This document shows positions 11,403 to 23,700 of a DNA stretch of 35,848 nt, one piece after another; within the stretch, counting starts at the first letter, position 1; each line of letters begins with the position of its first letter. The stretch spans positions 52,380-88,227 of the forward strand of contig BLXT01007780.1 in the NCBI GenBank assembly GCA_019648995.1, written 5' to 3'. The notes beneath the pieces were generated by a model. The model made no database searches, was not told the DNA's origin, and was given only the letters and a program-made list of their open reading frames with translations. The position numbers and the translations under genes are program-made. Origin of the DNA: Plakobranchus ocellatus (lineage: Eukaryota; Mollusca; Gastropoda; Plakobranchidae).

Positions 11403-14400
11403 GGCAAAAAGAATTTTAAAAAAGCAATTATAAATATAACTGGCCAGTAACATCTTATTCACGTTAGTTTCTTCAGCTAATTCCAGTGGTAGTGACTGTA
11501 CTTAAAACGCAATGAAAGATTTGGAATTCTTATCTGGCATGAAATATCACCTTTCTCTCCTTACTGAGTCCCTGAGATCACCGCTTAATGGTGGACTGGG
11601 TATACCAATAATCAATCAATCAATCAATCTCCTTACTGAGCAAAACTGTCACACAATATCAATATTTGCAATTATTTGAAATGCATGTCTCACGGCCAGT
11701 CTAAATGTATCAGAAGTTATTTTTTGAAATTTCAAACCAATGTACTGGCTAGGGATTACAATTCGTACAACCAATTATGCAGTTTTACATGCAACACAAA
11801 TTTTTTAAAAAATATTCTTTGTGTTCAGTTGAGAGGTTTCAGTTTGCATCCACTCTTTTTATTTTTAAGTGCCTTGTTTTGACCAGATATTGGCAATCAT
11901 GTTCCTTCACTCAATTCTGTTCTCAGTCAGCCTTACTAAGTTGTTGTTGGTTTCACACCTATTGCCTATAAGTTAAGAATTTCAATAAAAGTTATCTCTT
12001 TCTACCTATTCGTATAAAAAAATACAGGAAAATGTTTCCGGATGTGGAGAAATTGGCAAAATTTAAGAAAAGCTTCCCTGCCATTTTTTAATCTATAGAT
12101 AACATTAACAGCACATGATTTAGGGAAAGAGTTCCTATTGTAGATAAAAAGATTAATTAACAAAACTTAAATATCATCCCTCTTCAAGCCTCGTGAAGGA
12201 ACAGGTTCTAGTGTCATTCTGTTTTGTCTATAATTAATAGGAGCTATTGCCAACAGATGTAAGCTAATAAAATGACTTGATTAACACAGCTCATCGCCAT
12301 GAAAAAGAGGAATGGGAGAAGGGCTTAAATTTTATTATTTATGGAACTTAGAGTGCAATGGTGTTTATTTTGTCAACAAAGATCGTAGTTTAATGGATAT
12401 TCATAGTGATATAAAAGTTACATTAATTTCACAACTTCAAAAGTTTTATATGAATTTTAAAAGAATGTCTGACAACAAATAAACAAAAGTGGAGTATGCT
12501 TGGCTTAAATATTTTTATCATTTTTCATTGTCCATACAAGATTTTACATTTAATGTTAAACAGGGCATGAAATAAATAATGAAAATGTCTGAAGGACCGT
12601 TCAAGTTCAAATTTTTTTTGGAATTTTTCTTAACAACAAAAAATAATATCTATCTATTCTTTGAGAAAAAGTAACAGACCATAAAAAATATATATGGCAA
12701 AATTTATGTCCATTAATCACGGAGCATTTTGGAAACAAAAATTTATGCTATAAGAATGAACATTATAAAGAATTTAAAATGATATTTTTCTGTGCTAAGA
12801 GGGGTTTTTTGTTTTTTTTTTGCCTCAAAGATTTACAAAACATTGGTTTTTGTATTTCCCATTTTTTCTTTCACCATTTTCATCAATATACCACAGTTAG
12901 AGCAAGAATGATTAAGTTTGAGACCTAGTATATGAAAAGTTTTCTCAACTTATTTTGAGCTATCATTGATTTTATTGATCTTATGGGCATACAAGAAATT
13001 TAAGCCCAGTTATTCATTCATAAGGAAAAATTATCATAAGATAGAAAGGAACTGTCAGGCAAGAGTTCAAAGCCTTGTATTGCCTTTTCACCCTTTCAAA
13101 AAATGTATGAAAGCAAGGTTTCATCGAAGGTCTCAGTTTTTCCTCACTTAGATTTTATTAGTGAAATCCATATCTCACCCGAAAGTTATATGTGCATGAA
13201 TACTAATTAAGTCCTTTTTTTTTAATGTAACTATTGTCCCTGTGCTTCTGATCAATTAATATGGTCATCTCAGAGTGCTTATGCAATCAAAATCTATTTG
13301 CATCCCTTGGTAAATTAAACTAGAGAAACTAAAAGGGTTGTCAATGAACTTTTTTCCTTTTTTTTTAAATTGAATGCAGGCAAAATCTAGAGAAACACTG
13401 AACAAATTTTGCTATTACTTTTATCACTAAAACACTCATGAGAGTGTTAATCCTGGCTTTTCTCCAAAAATCTGTGAGTTAAATCAAGTTAAATCCACAT
13501 TACACCATCCTGGACTTTGTGTAATGTGTATTTAACTTGCCCCAATAGAAAATAAATGCTGAAGCAAACATGGAGATAAATAGGACAGTCTCCCAAAATA
13601 ATTTCATGGAGATAGCTCTCAAAGTCTATTTATGGACAATCTTCATAGAGATGGATGTTGAAGTTTATCTTTAAAAACAGTTGTTGTTGACATAAATTAA
13701 CTGATAATTTTTTAAAGAAATTGCATTATCACACTACCATATTACATAAAGGAGATGAACAAAGTGTCCTAAAAAGTATACTGGCAAAGAGTGGACAAAA
13801 ACCACCACTATTTCACAGCGTGGGAAAAAAAAATTGGGGGACACTTCTGGATGCATTCAAGAAAAGTAGGCTTAAATCTATGAAAGCTAAACACTCTACC
13901 TAGCCTATCATTTTACAGTCCATTTAATAAAGTGAAGAGGAAACATGATTTCTAAAGATCACTTGCATTTTATTTATAAATTTAAAAGCCTGATCAACAA
14001 AACTCGATCTACATTTTCTAAGATAGCAATCTGAGGAAATCTTTTTTTTTTTTTAATTTTTTCCAAAAATTTTAAAAGATGATTTTAGAATATGATATTT
14101 GTTGGCTACTTGTTAATAACTGTTGATAATAGTTGACTAAGATTGCCTTCACTTTGTCAAAATAAACAAAAATGGCTATGAGTGCATAATCTTCAAGGTC
14201 TTTCCAAAAATGGGATTCTATGGTTAAGCATCTATAAGAATTCTACAATAATACTTTAAAAGCCATCACATTAGTCTGTGCCTATATTAAATCTTGCACA
14301 ATCCCCAACTTTCTAGGCTTATAATCTCATTTAAAAAAAATAAAATGTAAAAACAAAAAATAATTCCAAACACAATATTAGTCTACACAATATCTTGACA

Positions 14401-14829
14401 ATTAACAGCAGCCTATTTGATTTCTGGTTCTTCTTTAATCTTTCCATTATATACTAACATAGGCTGCAAACCAATACATCAGTGGCTGCCTCAATTTAAT
14501 AAAATCAATTGACCATGTTCTAGGATCTACATCTTGAATAGATCCAAGTTCACTCACAAAATCCAAGTATCTAAATCTAGATCTAGATTGTATCTAACCT
14601 CTTACCTTTATAAGCAAAACAAAAAAAAACAATCATAATCAAAATTTAATCTATCAGCTGGATCAGTTTCTAAAGATTTAGAATCTACATCTACACTTCC
14701 CCCTTGGTTATTAGTCTGAGCCCTATTTTGGAGGAAACGAACGTACACTCGTCGTACAATGAACGACAGCAGAACGACAGAGTGAATGGTACGGAGGTAC
14801 ACAAACAAGAACGCCACCTCGTGGCTTAC
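11403..14829 (-). other. MEPCE: First intron of MEPCE (5' UTR intron)
   Basis: About 3.4 kb of AT-rich DNA between the candidate 5' UTR donors and the first coding exon. It contains the (AATC)n retroposon stub at 11556-11640. No exon-like segment was recognised on either strand. Confidence 0.6.
11556..11640. mobile_element. 5'-truncated retroposon stub with (AATC)n tail and 13-bp target duplication
   Basis: The 13-mer TCTCCTTACTGAG occurs at 11556-11568 and again at 11628-11640. The 59 bp between ends in a tract of AATC repeats. A perfect direct repeat around a short insert with a simple-sequence tail is the mark of LINE-mediated retroposition. It is too short to assign to a LINE or SINE family. 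It lies in the first MEPCE intron. Confidence 0.65.
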
Positions 14830-15180
14830 CTGCTCCTTAGGCCTAGTCTTGACCGAAATTTCTAGCTGCGCTGGAGCAATGCATTTTAAGTCTCCTAAGC
14901 TTCTAAAATAACGTCGAATAAATTTTTCGAAAAGTGATCTAGAGTTTGGCTACGGTGAAACTAAATTATCCCTCACAGCTCTTACCTTATTGGAAATGGA
15001 AGAAATTGTTAACATAATATAAACTCTGTGATAAGAATGCACGATTAGACTGTCCCTTTCAAAATCGCCCTGAGCTAAACTGCCGATGCTCCGTCTGTCA
15101 CTGTGCCGTGTCTCATTTTGAGCTGAATCTAGGCCTACTTGACTAGAACGGGATGATGGTCTAAAGACTTCCTCACTTTT
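14830..15180 (-). other. MEPCE: Candidate 5' UTR first exon(s) of MEPCE
   Basis: The first MEPCE coding exon is preceded by an acceptor, so a noncoding exon must lie upstream. Two good minus-strand donors are seen: GGAGCAG|GTAAGC (exon end 14830) and CCAATAAG|GTAAGAG (exon end 14986). Either would splice to 11400 across a first intron of about 3.4-3.6 kb. The segment has more CpG than its surroundings. The transcription start is not visible; the outer limit here is approximate. Confidence 0.45.
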
Positions 15181-15190
15181 CCATCCAAAG

Positions 15191-15200
15191 ACGCATGCGC
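15191..15200. promoter_or_regulatory. NRF1-like palindrome
   Basis: ACGCATGCGC matches the core of the NRF1 consensus (GCGCATGCGC) with one outer mismatch. NRF1 sites are typical of CpG-rich bidirectional housekeeping promoters in animals. CpG-containing palindromes of this type are rare elsewhere in this AT-rich window. Confidence 0.45.
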
Positions 15201-15287
15201 TACCACCTTTAATAAACTTCCTTCCGTTGGAGACAGATTAAAAACGAAAGAAAAACTAAAAGACTCGCTTTTTTGTCGTCTGCTAGC

Positions 15288-15299
15288 GTTCATGGCAAC
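15288..15299. promoter_or_regulatory. X-box-like (RFX) site
   Basis: The sequence GTTCATGGCAAC keeps the perfect right half CATGGCAAC and the outer GTT of the canonical X-box GTTGCCATGGCAAC, but is two bases shorter. RFX factors drive ciliary and spermatogenic genes, which would suit meiotic ZCWPW1. A shortened spacing could weaken binding, so this is a suggestion. Confidence 0.35.
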
Positions 15300-15452
15300 C
15301 CACAGATGTCATGTACATCCAAACAGATTCTTTAAACTTTCAATTTCTTTATTAATCTTTAATTTTCTTTGAAATAGACTTTGAATTGAAATTTTCACGC
15401 TGATATTTATCTGGAGTCAAATTAGAATAAGCCTTATCGTATTCCAAAGGTC

Positions 15453-18400
15453 ATGGAAAGGAGCAAAAAGAAAGGCTTTTTAGGTACGGTAAGAAGTGCT
15501 GTACTTTTGAAGGCTATCGGAAAAAGATCTAGATCTAGATATCTAGAGTTTAGTCTAAATCTAAATTTAATTTACATTTTCTGATAAATCCAGTGATATT
15601 TGTGAATGAATCGTTTTATTTTGGTGGTATGCTATGTGATTTGAATATTGCACCAGATGTAGGTCTAGATCTAGATCTAGACTAGAATCTAGATCTAAAA
15701 ATGTCTAATCTAGAATAGATTTTGAATGCGGTAGGCTAGCATTTTTTTTCTTTAATCTTTTTAATAACCAGCCATTTTTGACTTCGTAACGACGAAAGGC
15801 ACAATTCATCATACAGTAGAGTGATTTGGATGCAATATGTTTGGGAACTATTTCTGATTATGTAAATAAAGCTAGATCTAGATCTAGATCTAAGTTACTT
15901 TTAGTATTAAGGACAAAATTAAAATAAAGGCAATTTTAGTCCATTATAGACAGTTTTTTACCAAAAAATCCATAAATCCAACAAAAATAGTTTTTTCAAA
16001 TGCTAATATATATCTTTTGAGCTTTAGACAAAACTGAACCCCCTCAGCTCTACTGTTGGGTTGTTGTGGCTAAATTTTAGCTGATGATCAGCTTTTGAAA
16101 CATAAGACAAGTGATGCAAATAAAATTTGTGTTTTTTTCACATAATTTATCATTTAGATCTAGATCTAGTGATCACATTGTGGTATAAAAAATGTAAAAA
16201 ATTGGTGAGAAGAAGTCTAGTACGCCAAGATTTTCTTTTCCTGCATTTATATTGGGAAGTCTTGCCTGATTGGATTTTCTATTATTGACACAAAAAATTC
16301 TGGTCATGGTCACAAATTGAATTTATATTACTAATTAATGTTGAGCTCAATCTCATTTATAAGTTAAATATAATGCAGAAGAGCACAGTAATTGTTTTCC
16401 TCCACTGTCTATTTGATAAACTCACTGCGAACAGCCTCAACAGTACTGATGGCAACAGTTGAAATTCTACAAAAATTTACATCAAATGTTTGCAAATTTA
16501 ATTTAATCCTAGATTTCAAAGACATATGCATCAACATTTAGGGCAATATATGTGCAATAAGTGAGCTGGCAAACTTTGTTTCCAAAATCAAGGTGAAATA
16601 AACCTTTATGAAATCCATCCAAATCTCATTACTATCTTTTTTTTTTTTTTTATGACCAGAAAGATTGTTGAATCATATAAAATTAAAAATAAATGAAAAA
16701 GTAGGTTGTCAAGACAAATTATTATATTTTGACAATAATTAAAGGATGTGAATTATGTAAAATCTTTATACCTATACAATATGAAGAAATAATATTTTTT
16801 TATTTTCATCTAATGATTTTCCATGACTTTTATTTGTTTGTATGCCTTTTTTTTTCCATAGCTCCTTTAAAGGGCAAAGAAGATCCAAAACAGACGATTG
16901 ATGAAGATGCTAAGCAAAAGGTGATTGTTGATGTTTAATTATGAACAGGCCTAAAAATTGCTTGAAAATTCTTATTTTAATTTAATTTGTTGTTATGGCC
17001 TATTTCTCCTCCTGGACCAAAGCTAAGCATAAAGGATTGTTCAGTTGAACCCATTTTTTTTTTTACGATAGCTTGAATGATAACTATTACCATAAAAAAA
17101 GATTTTAAAGCCTCATCATTGTCTTTTTATAAGCAATGTAATATATTTTTAATAATGAGTATTTACAGTGCTTCCCTCAGTTATTATGATAAAGAAATCT
17201 GGACGATTAATAAAAGAAAAAAAAAGAAAAAAGCATCTTAAAAAAAAATATCTCTGCCTAACAATCTCAAGCGCAAAACTTAACTAGCCATAAATAAGCT
17301 TAATATTATAATAAAATTATTATTATTAAAGTTGTCAACGTCCAGTATCGTGCTATACCCCTTCTTTCTCATAGCCCCAAAGCTCAATCAGCTCATATGC
17401 GTAGGTTCATGTCAACCCCTTAAATCGAGCCTATGATTACCAAGCATGTGAGCAAAACAGTTTAGAGATGTTTGAAAATCCAGCCTGTCTTCCAATGTGT
17501 GATAAGGCAGTCCAAATCAGGAGTAGATAAAAGCTATTGGATATTTGTAATATGAATGGGCTATCAATGTGTCAATCAGGTAAAAAATTTAATGAGGAAG
17601 GAGAATCTACGGGTTATGGAAATTTTTATCAACTCAGCAACATGGTCATAAGTTTTGACTCTAAATTTGCGGCATGCAAATTGCTTTTCTTGAGATTGTT
17701 TAAAGTTCCTGTTCATGACTTAATCTGTTTTCTCTTCTTTTTGTCATTCACATTATTGTGCCTTCAGTGAAGGTTAAAATTATAGTTCTAGCTAAGCTAT
17801 ATGCTAGATATAAGCTGATTAGATTCTTAGTTTTCTTTTGCACACTACAAATCTTAGTCATTAGACTTTGCATTATTTCACACATGAGACAGAATACTGA
17901 TCCCTTTCAAGTTATATAAATTCAGTAACGCTTGAAAAGTTATAATTGCTTTATTTCTGCTGCAACCTGACATTTTTTTTTTTCAGTCACCTTTTTTGTC
18001 TTGGAAGCTTTTCATTATCCATATTAATGCACCAGATACCTCTTAAAGACTTTTTCATATATAATTTACAACATCAAATTTTCATTCTTTATGGATTTTT
18101 TTAGAAAACAGCAAAGAGTGTCCCCTTCAAAAACCAGAATCATAGCTCACCTGAACAAAATAATGGACCCCCGAAAGTGATATTTCAAAGAAAAAAAGGT
18201 TTGTATTATTTTGAGGATTGTGGTCTTTTTCATACATCCAATTTTGCAGCCATAGGGATTCATGAATGAAAAGTTTCATTTGCCTTGATTCATGTTACAC
18301 TTTTGAGAGAAAAAAAATGTAATTGTTTTTTCCTTATTTGTTGTGCTTTTTTAAAAGTGTTAAAAGTCTTTGTGCAGCAGAGACAACACATCAAATCTCT

Positions 18401-20668
18401 CCAGTTTTCATATTGCAAATGCTACAGAAAGAAGTTTTGAGCTATTTCATTGGTCTGGAATGTTCAAAATATGACTTTACACCCATTTGGACTGGTCTAC
18501 AAGTCTCTGGTAAAACCAAAAATAACGAAGGTTACTCATTATACACAGATTGTTGTTAGAAAAGTAAGCAGCTCAATCTTAAAGCAAAATGTATGTTTCA
18601 ACTCTAAATGGGTTGTAACTTGCATTTTGAATATTTGAATCCATTGATATCTTTTGTTCAAAGCAGAAAAAAGTATTTAGGGAATTGCATAGCTAAGGGC
18701 TCCTGTTTTTTTTGTTGTTGTTGTTGTTTTTTTAAAGTCAATTCATCCAAATTTTAAAAAGGAAAAAATGTATTTTATAGAACTCCAGATTGTCCAAAAC
18801 TTAATTTTGCGGAAATTAGTCCTATAGCATTAGTGTTAATTGAACATATCATTTAATATTAGACTTTTTTTTTAGATGGATACATTGAATTTCTGCCCAT
18901 TGCTCAAAGATTCTGTCTCTTTTTTCTTTTGCTACAAGATTGGCAATTGAATCAGTCTTTGCGTCCTAGCTATTTTTTCTCCCATTGGGTGGTGCAGGAA
19001 AGATTAAATTAAAAAGATAGGAGTAAAAGTTTTGAAAAGCATTCGAAGAAAGAGAGCCATATAAATGTTGTTTTTCTTTCTTTGGGTAAGAGTTAGAGAG
19101 TAAGAATTAGACAGACACATAGATTCATATATATAGGTATTAGTTAGATAAATAGGAGGAAAAAAACACAGAATGGTGGAAAAGGAAGGTGAATAAGAGA
19201 GAGAGAGAGAGAGAACACATAAGTAAATTGTTTAGCTCATAGAATGATAGAAGGCAAGATACCTAGACATAATTATAGACAAATACATATAAGATAAGGC
19301 AGTTAATTAAATGTTATGTTAAAAAGCTGAGTATCACCCTTGCTCTGTAAATTATCCTAGAAACTTTCAAATGTAACTATGATGACACAAAAAAAATTTA
19401 GTCTCCCAACACAAAACTTACCTTTTTCACCTGATCCACTGCTTGACCTAACTTTGCACGAGTTATGCCTCACTGTTACTCATTTACCCTTTTCCAGCTA
19501 GCAATAGGTAGTTCTTTTATTCATAGCCATTTTGGGCCACCTTTTGGCAATGGCTCACATAACATGCAAACTTGCATTTTTGTTTTATTCATTTTATTCA
19601 CAGTGAAAGATGGTCAAGCACCTCTGAAAAAACTTCAGGAGACTGTTTCAGCAATTACTCCTAAATCACTAACTGACAGTGAATATGATGATATCTTTAA
19701 AGCAGTTTTGCAGGAGGCAATAAATACTGATTGTGGTATGGGCACCATTAAATCCGTCATAATTTGTTTTTTCAAAAATAATTTAATATTTATGACTTAT
19801 ATAGATAGGCTAAATAAAAACCATTTAATCATTTTTTTTGTCTGTCTTTCTGTGTTTAAGTAACTACTGAATGTGTTTAAAGCATTTTTAATGCTGTTAT
19901 TTTTGTGCTTTTCAAGTGCCATTGCTTCTCCTGCCTCATTGTTTTCTTCATTTCTGCAGTCGGCATTTGTTAATTTCAATGATCACTTCTTTCTGTGGTT
20001 TATCTTTTTGTCTTTAGAACCTCTGAATTTGAATTTTCAATCGTTTCATGGACTAATATGTGATTATCTCATATGTTATTGCAACATTTTAAATTTTACT
20101 TGTTTATTTCAATTATTACTTTTTTTCTTTGGTTTATCTTTTTGTCTTTAGAACCTCTGAATTTGAATTATTCAATGGTTTCATGGACTATTACATGATT
20201 ATCTCATATGTTGTTGCAACATTGTAAATTTTACCTACACAAAAACACAGGATAGAATATTTTAGAAAATTATTATATTGCTTTCTTTTTACTCACACTT
20301 TTATTATGACACCAGATGACAAGACCACAGATGACAAAAGAACAGAATCAGCAACTTTTAGCAAGTCTGAATACAATGAGAAGGTAGCAAATAAATGCAT
20401 TGATGAGAGGGATGATTTGGATTCTCTGAAAAGTGAAGATGTTGACATCTGGACTGACAGGTCACAATCACTGTCCATTTCCATTTCCTTTTCATTTCAT
20501 TATAAAGATTCATTAAGGGAAAGGAGATTATACAATCGAAATTAAATTTGTTTTGGTATGCTCCTTCGAAAATAAGTTTTAAATTTAAAAGTGATTATTT
20601 TATAATATTTAGGAAAATTATTAATATAGTATGCAACCGTTTCTTGCATGTTTTATTTTATTTAAAAA

Positions 20669-20746
<78 letters not shown>

Positions 20747-23700
20747 CTGTGCTGTTAAAGTTGTTGAAATGTCCTGAAATCAGTCTGAATGTGTCAGATG
20801 TGGTTCAAAAGTTTTATGAAACAACCTGAGATTTCTTTTTATGAATGAGAGGTTTAAAAAATAACGACTATATCTTTGCTTTTCTTTTACGTTTTTGTCT
20901 TTGTTTAAGAGAATAATTAATTTTTTTTTTTTTTACTTATTTTATCTTCCTCACATTGTTACAATTGTTTGAAATAATTTTTTCCTACTTAAAATTATTT
21001 TGTGTTAATTATGAAACAATGAAAATAAAAAAAAATGTGGAAATAACGCAGCATTGTGATTGATTTAAATTACATTATCAAGAGGAAAGGATTAATTAAA
21101 TGAAATTAAATACACAAATTTATCATCACACTGCAAAGAAAACTGTACATTATGTCTTGAATTGCAAAGGTTTTTTTTTTTCGTTTGCAGCCCTCCTCCC
21201 ACTAAAAACCAGAAGAATGAAAATGCTCTTTGCCCTTTGAAAAGCAAATGTTCTGTTCAGAAAAAGGCAGAAAGGAATGGGAGTCTCAAACCTAAGCAAC
21301 TGATTTTTACAAACTCAGAGAGTATTACAGGTGAATGAAGACTATAAAGGAAATGAAGAAGTGAAATGACATAAATAAAATATTGAAAATTTCAGGCAGC
21401 CTCCAGGGGAAAATCTTTGATACAAATAATTGAAGCATATTTAAAGTTTTCCTCCTTAATAATTGCCACCTTCTTTTATGTTTTAATTTGCAGCCTCTTC
21501 CCTTTGTCCAAAGCTTTCTTTTTTTTTTTTTTCTCTCTCTCTCTCATCTCTCTGCAAGTAATGTGCTTCTGGCTGTCATGAGCTCTTCAAAAAATGTTCT
21601 AATATGGATCATTTCTTTCTCAAAGGAAGAGAAAAATATTCTTGCTTCAATCTCTCAATAATAATAATAATAAAATTTCATCTCTAATGAAACAAACTAT
21701 ACAACTACTTTATGACAGATTTTATCAAAAGGAAATCTTTTTTTTTATTTTCGGAAATAAAGGCTTGTTTAAAATTTGTAAATAGATGATAGGAAATGTT
21801 GCCTTATAGTTTACTTTACAAAATAGAGAGGCTATACTTTAGTCAGACTTTTTAATGACAGCCCTGTAGTCAAAATGCAGGTTAGAAAATTTGACATTAT
21901 TTTATATTCGAAACATTAGTATATAATAAGCAAAGAGCACAATCTTATTTATTAAGGTCTTTTTCCATGTGTGTCAAAACATAATTTCAATAACATTAGC
22001 CTAAATAGGATTAATAAGACACTCTCTAGATGTTAGTGTTGATAACAGGTGATGTTTTTTTTTCCTTTTTTTTTTTAAATTCCTTTTCGATTTTCAGAAA
22101 AGAAAGAGAACAAGCAAGAGGTGGACAGAACTGAAGTTATGGCAAGAAATCATACGCCTCAAATAAAGAAAAGAGAGGGAAAAGAAGCAAAAAGAGCTGA
22201 TGCTGTCTGTGGCTCACCTTTATTCAAGAAAGAAGGAGCTGAAAAGCAAGAAAAAGGACAGCCTGGTATTTTACTTGATTGAGTTCCCCCTTGATTCACT
22301 GCATATTTTTCCTGATGTTGTCCTTACATTTTTAACAACTCTAAATATCCATTTAATGCAGGTATATTCTTGCCAATAGAAAAGAGCTTCATGGACGGTT
22401 TAGTTATTAGCCTACTTGACTTGGGATGGTTTTTCCCTCTGGGTTCAAAGCAAGCTCCATTATCATATACTTGTGAAAGTGATCTCACATGATTTTTTTT
22501 TTAGTCCAGCTAGTTGCAGAGGGTTACTTGACCCAGATATCATTGGCTCTACAAAAAGCGTACTTAACAAGTTGACTCCGGCTATTAAAACCCTGCCACC
22601 ACAGCCTGGCTCAACAAAGGTTAAAAAGGTGTTGAAGAGCTATGTAGCAAAAATAAAGAAATGAGACTAAAGAGGTGTTGTGACGAATTTGTTTTTCATT
22701 CAAGCTGTGTAATTGCTAAATGATGTTCACTTGACATACTTTTACTTTAAGGGAAAGTAAATTTTGTACCTCCTTCAATAGAGAGAGAATTATTTGTGTT
22801 TTTTTTTTATTTTTATTTTAACATGAAAAAAAGAAACAGTGTTTGCCTTTATTTTTTTTTTTCCTCCTTTGCAATCACTTGCATTGGGTTATCATGTGTT
22901 ACAATCTTCCTATGGCTACAGGATATTTTGCTTGAGTGTATGAAACCTTTGTATGAGAAAACTGTTCAATAACAAATTGAGATACAAAAATAGCCATTAG
23001 CACCAAAAGAAATTTTGGCTCATTGGCTTTTAAATAACCTTAATGAAAAAAAAAAAAGATATCGGCATGGAAATATAAATCAATTCAATCATATTATCTC
23101 AATTTTCAAAACTCTGGGTAAAACATAAGGTTGAAATATTTTATTTTGTTTTGCGGTCTTCAGACAAAAGGTAATGAAATTGATGCATAACATTCCTTTT
23201 AAAAAACATAAGATCAAAGAATAAAATGTTTGAGAATGTTCAATTTCTCACATTTCTTTCCAAAAATAGACAGGTTATAAAGTTGATACTGATTATTCAT
23301 CTCTAAGTTTCTGAGATTTAACTAGTGTCTAAGTTTTTTTCTCTTTACTTCTAATTGCCAGTCGTTTCCTATCTCTTAATTATATTTGCACAGTACTTGT
23401 TTTCTTATAACTCAGGTCTTAAGGACAAAGTGAAAAAGAGAAAAAAGGCGAAGGAGGATGAGATGAACAATCTGAAAAATGGCCAAAATAAAGAGGAGAC
23501 AGCTGATGAGCAAGAGGAAGAAACAGGTACAGTTTGTTTTTTTACATGCATCACTTTTGACAATTTCAGGGAAAAAAAATTAATTTTCTCCATTTCTGAA
23601 AATCAAAACCAAATAATTTTTTGCAAAGGAAAAAATATTTCAATTACATGCATAACTGAAGACTGGCAATGCAATGTATAGTTCAGAATTTAAATTGTAA

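Larger units (their letters stand above)
15181..15452. promoter_or_regulatory. Divergent promoter between MEPCE and ZCWPW1
   Basis: The MEPCE 5' UTR side and the ZCWPW1 start codon are separated by only a few hundred bases, with no room for two independent full promoters. The interval has a local rise in CpG, an NRF1-like GCATGCGC at 15193-15200 and an RFX half site at 15291-15299. No canonical TATA box was assigned to either gene. Start sites cannot be placed from sequence alone. Confidence 0.6.
15484..23415 (+). other. ZCWPW1: ZCWPW1 introns 1-7
   Basis: Introns: 15484-16861, 16921-18104, 18199-19603, 19736-20315, 20461-21190, 21331-22097, 22266-23415. All are GT-AG and T-rich before the acceptor. 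They hold the AGATCT tracts, the GA and TA microsatellites, the 134-bp duplication and the possible alternative terminal exon. No other gene was seen in them. Confidence 0.8.

Noticed and set aside
11378..11407. Upstream extension of the MEPCE frame to a TTG at 11405-11407.
   Set aside because: That codon lies in the intron before the acceptor; the first in-frame ATG is at 11375-11377.
13721..13903. Plus-strand frame ending KSMKAKHST.
   Set aside because: Short, contains an A-run, no splice context and no recognised similarity.
20548..20829. Plus-strand frame with an Ile-Tyr repeat.
   Set aside because: Translation of a (TA)n microsatellite.
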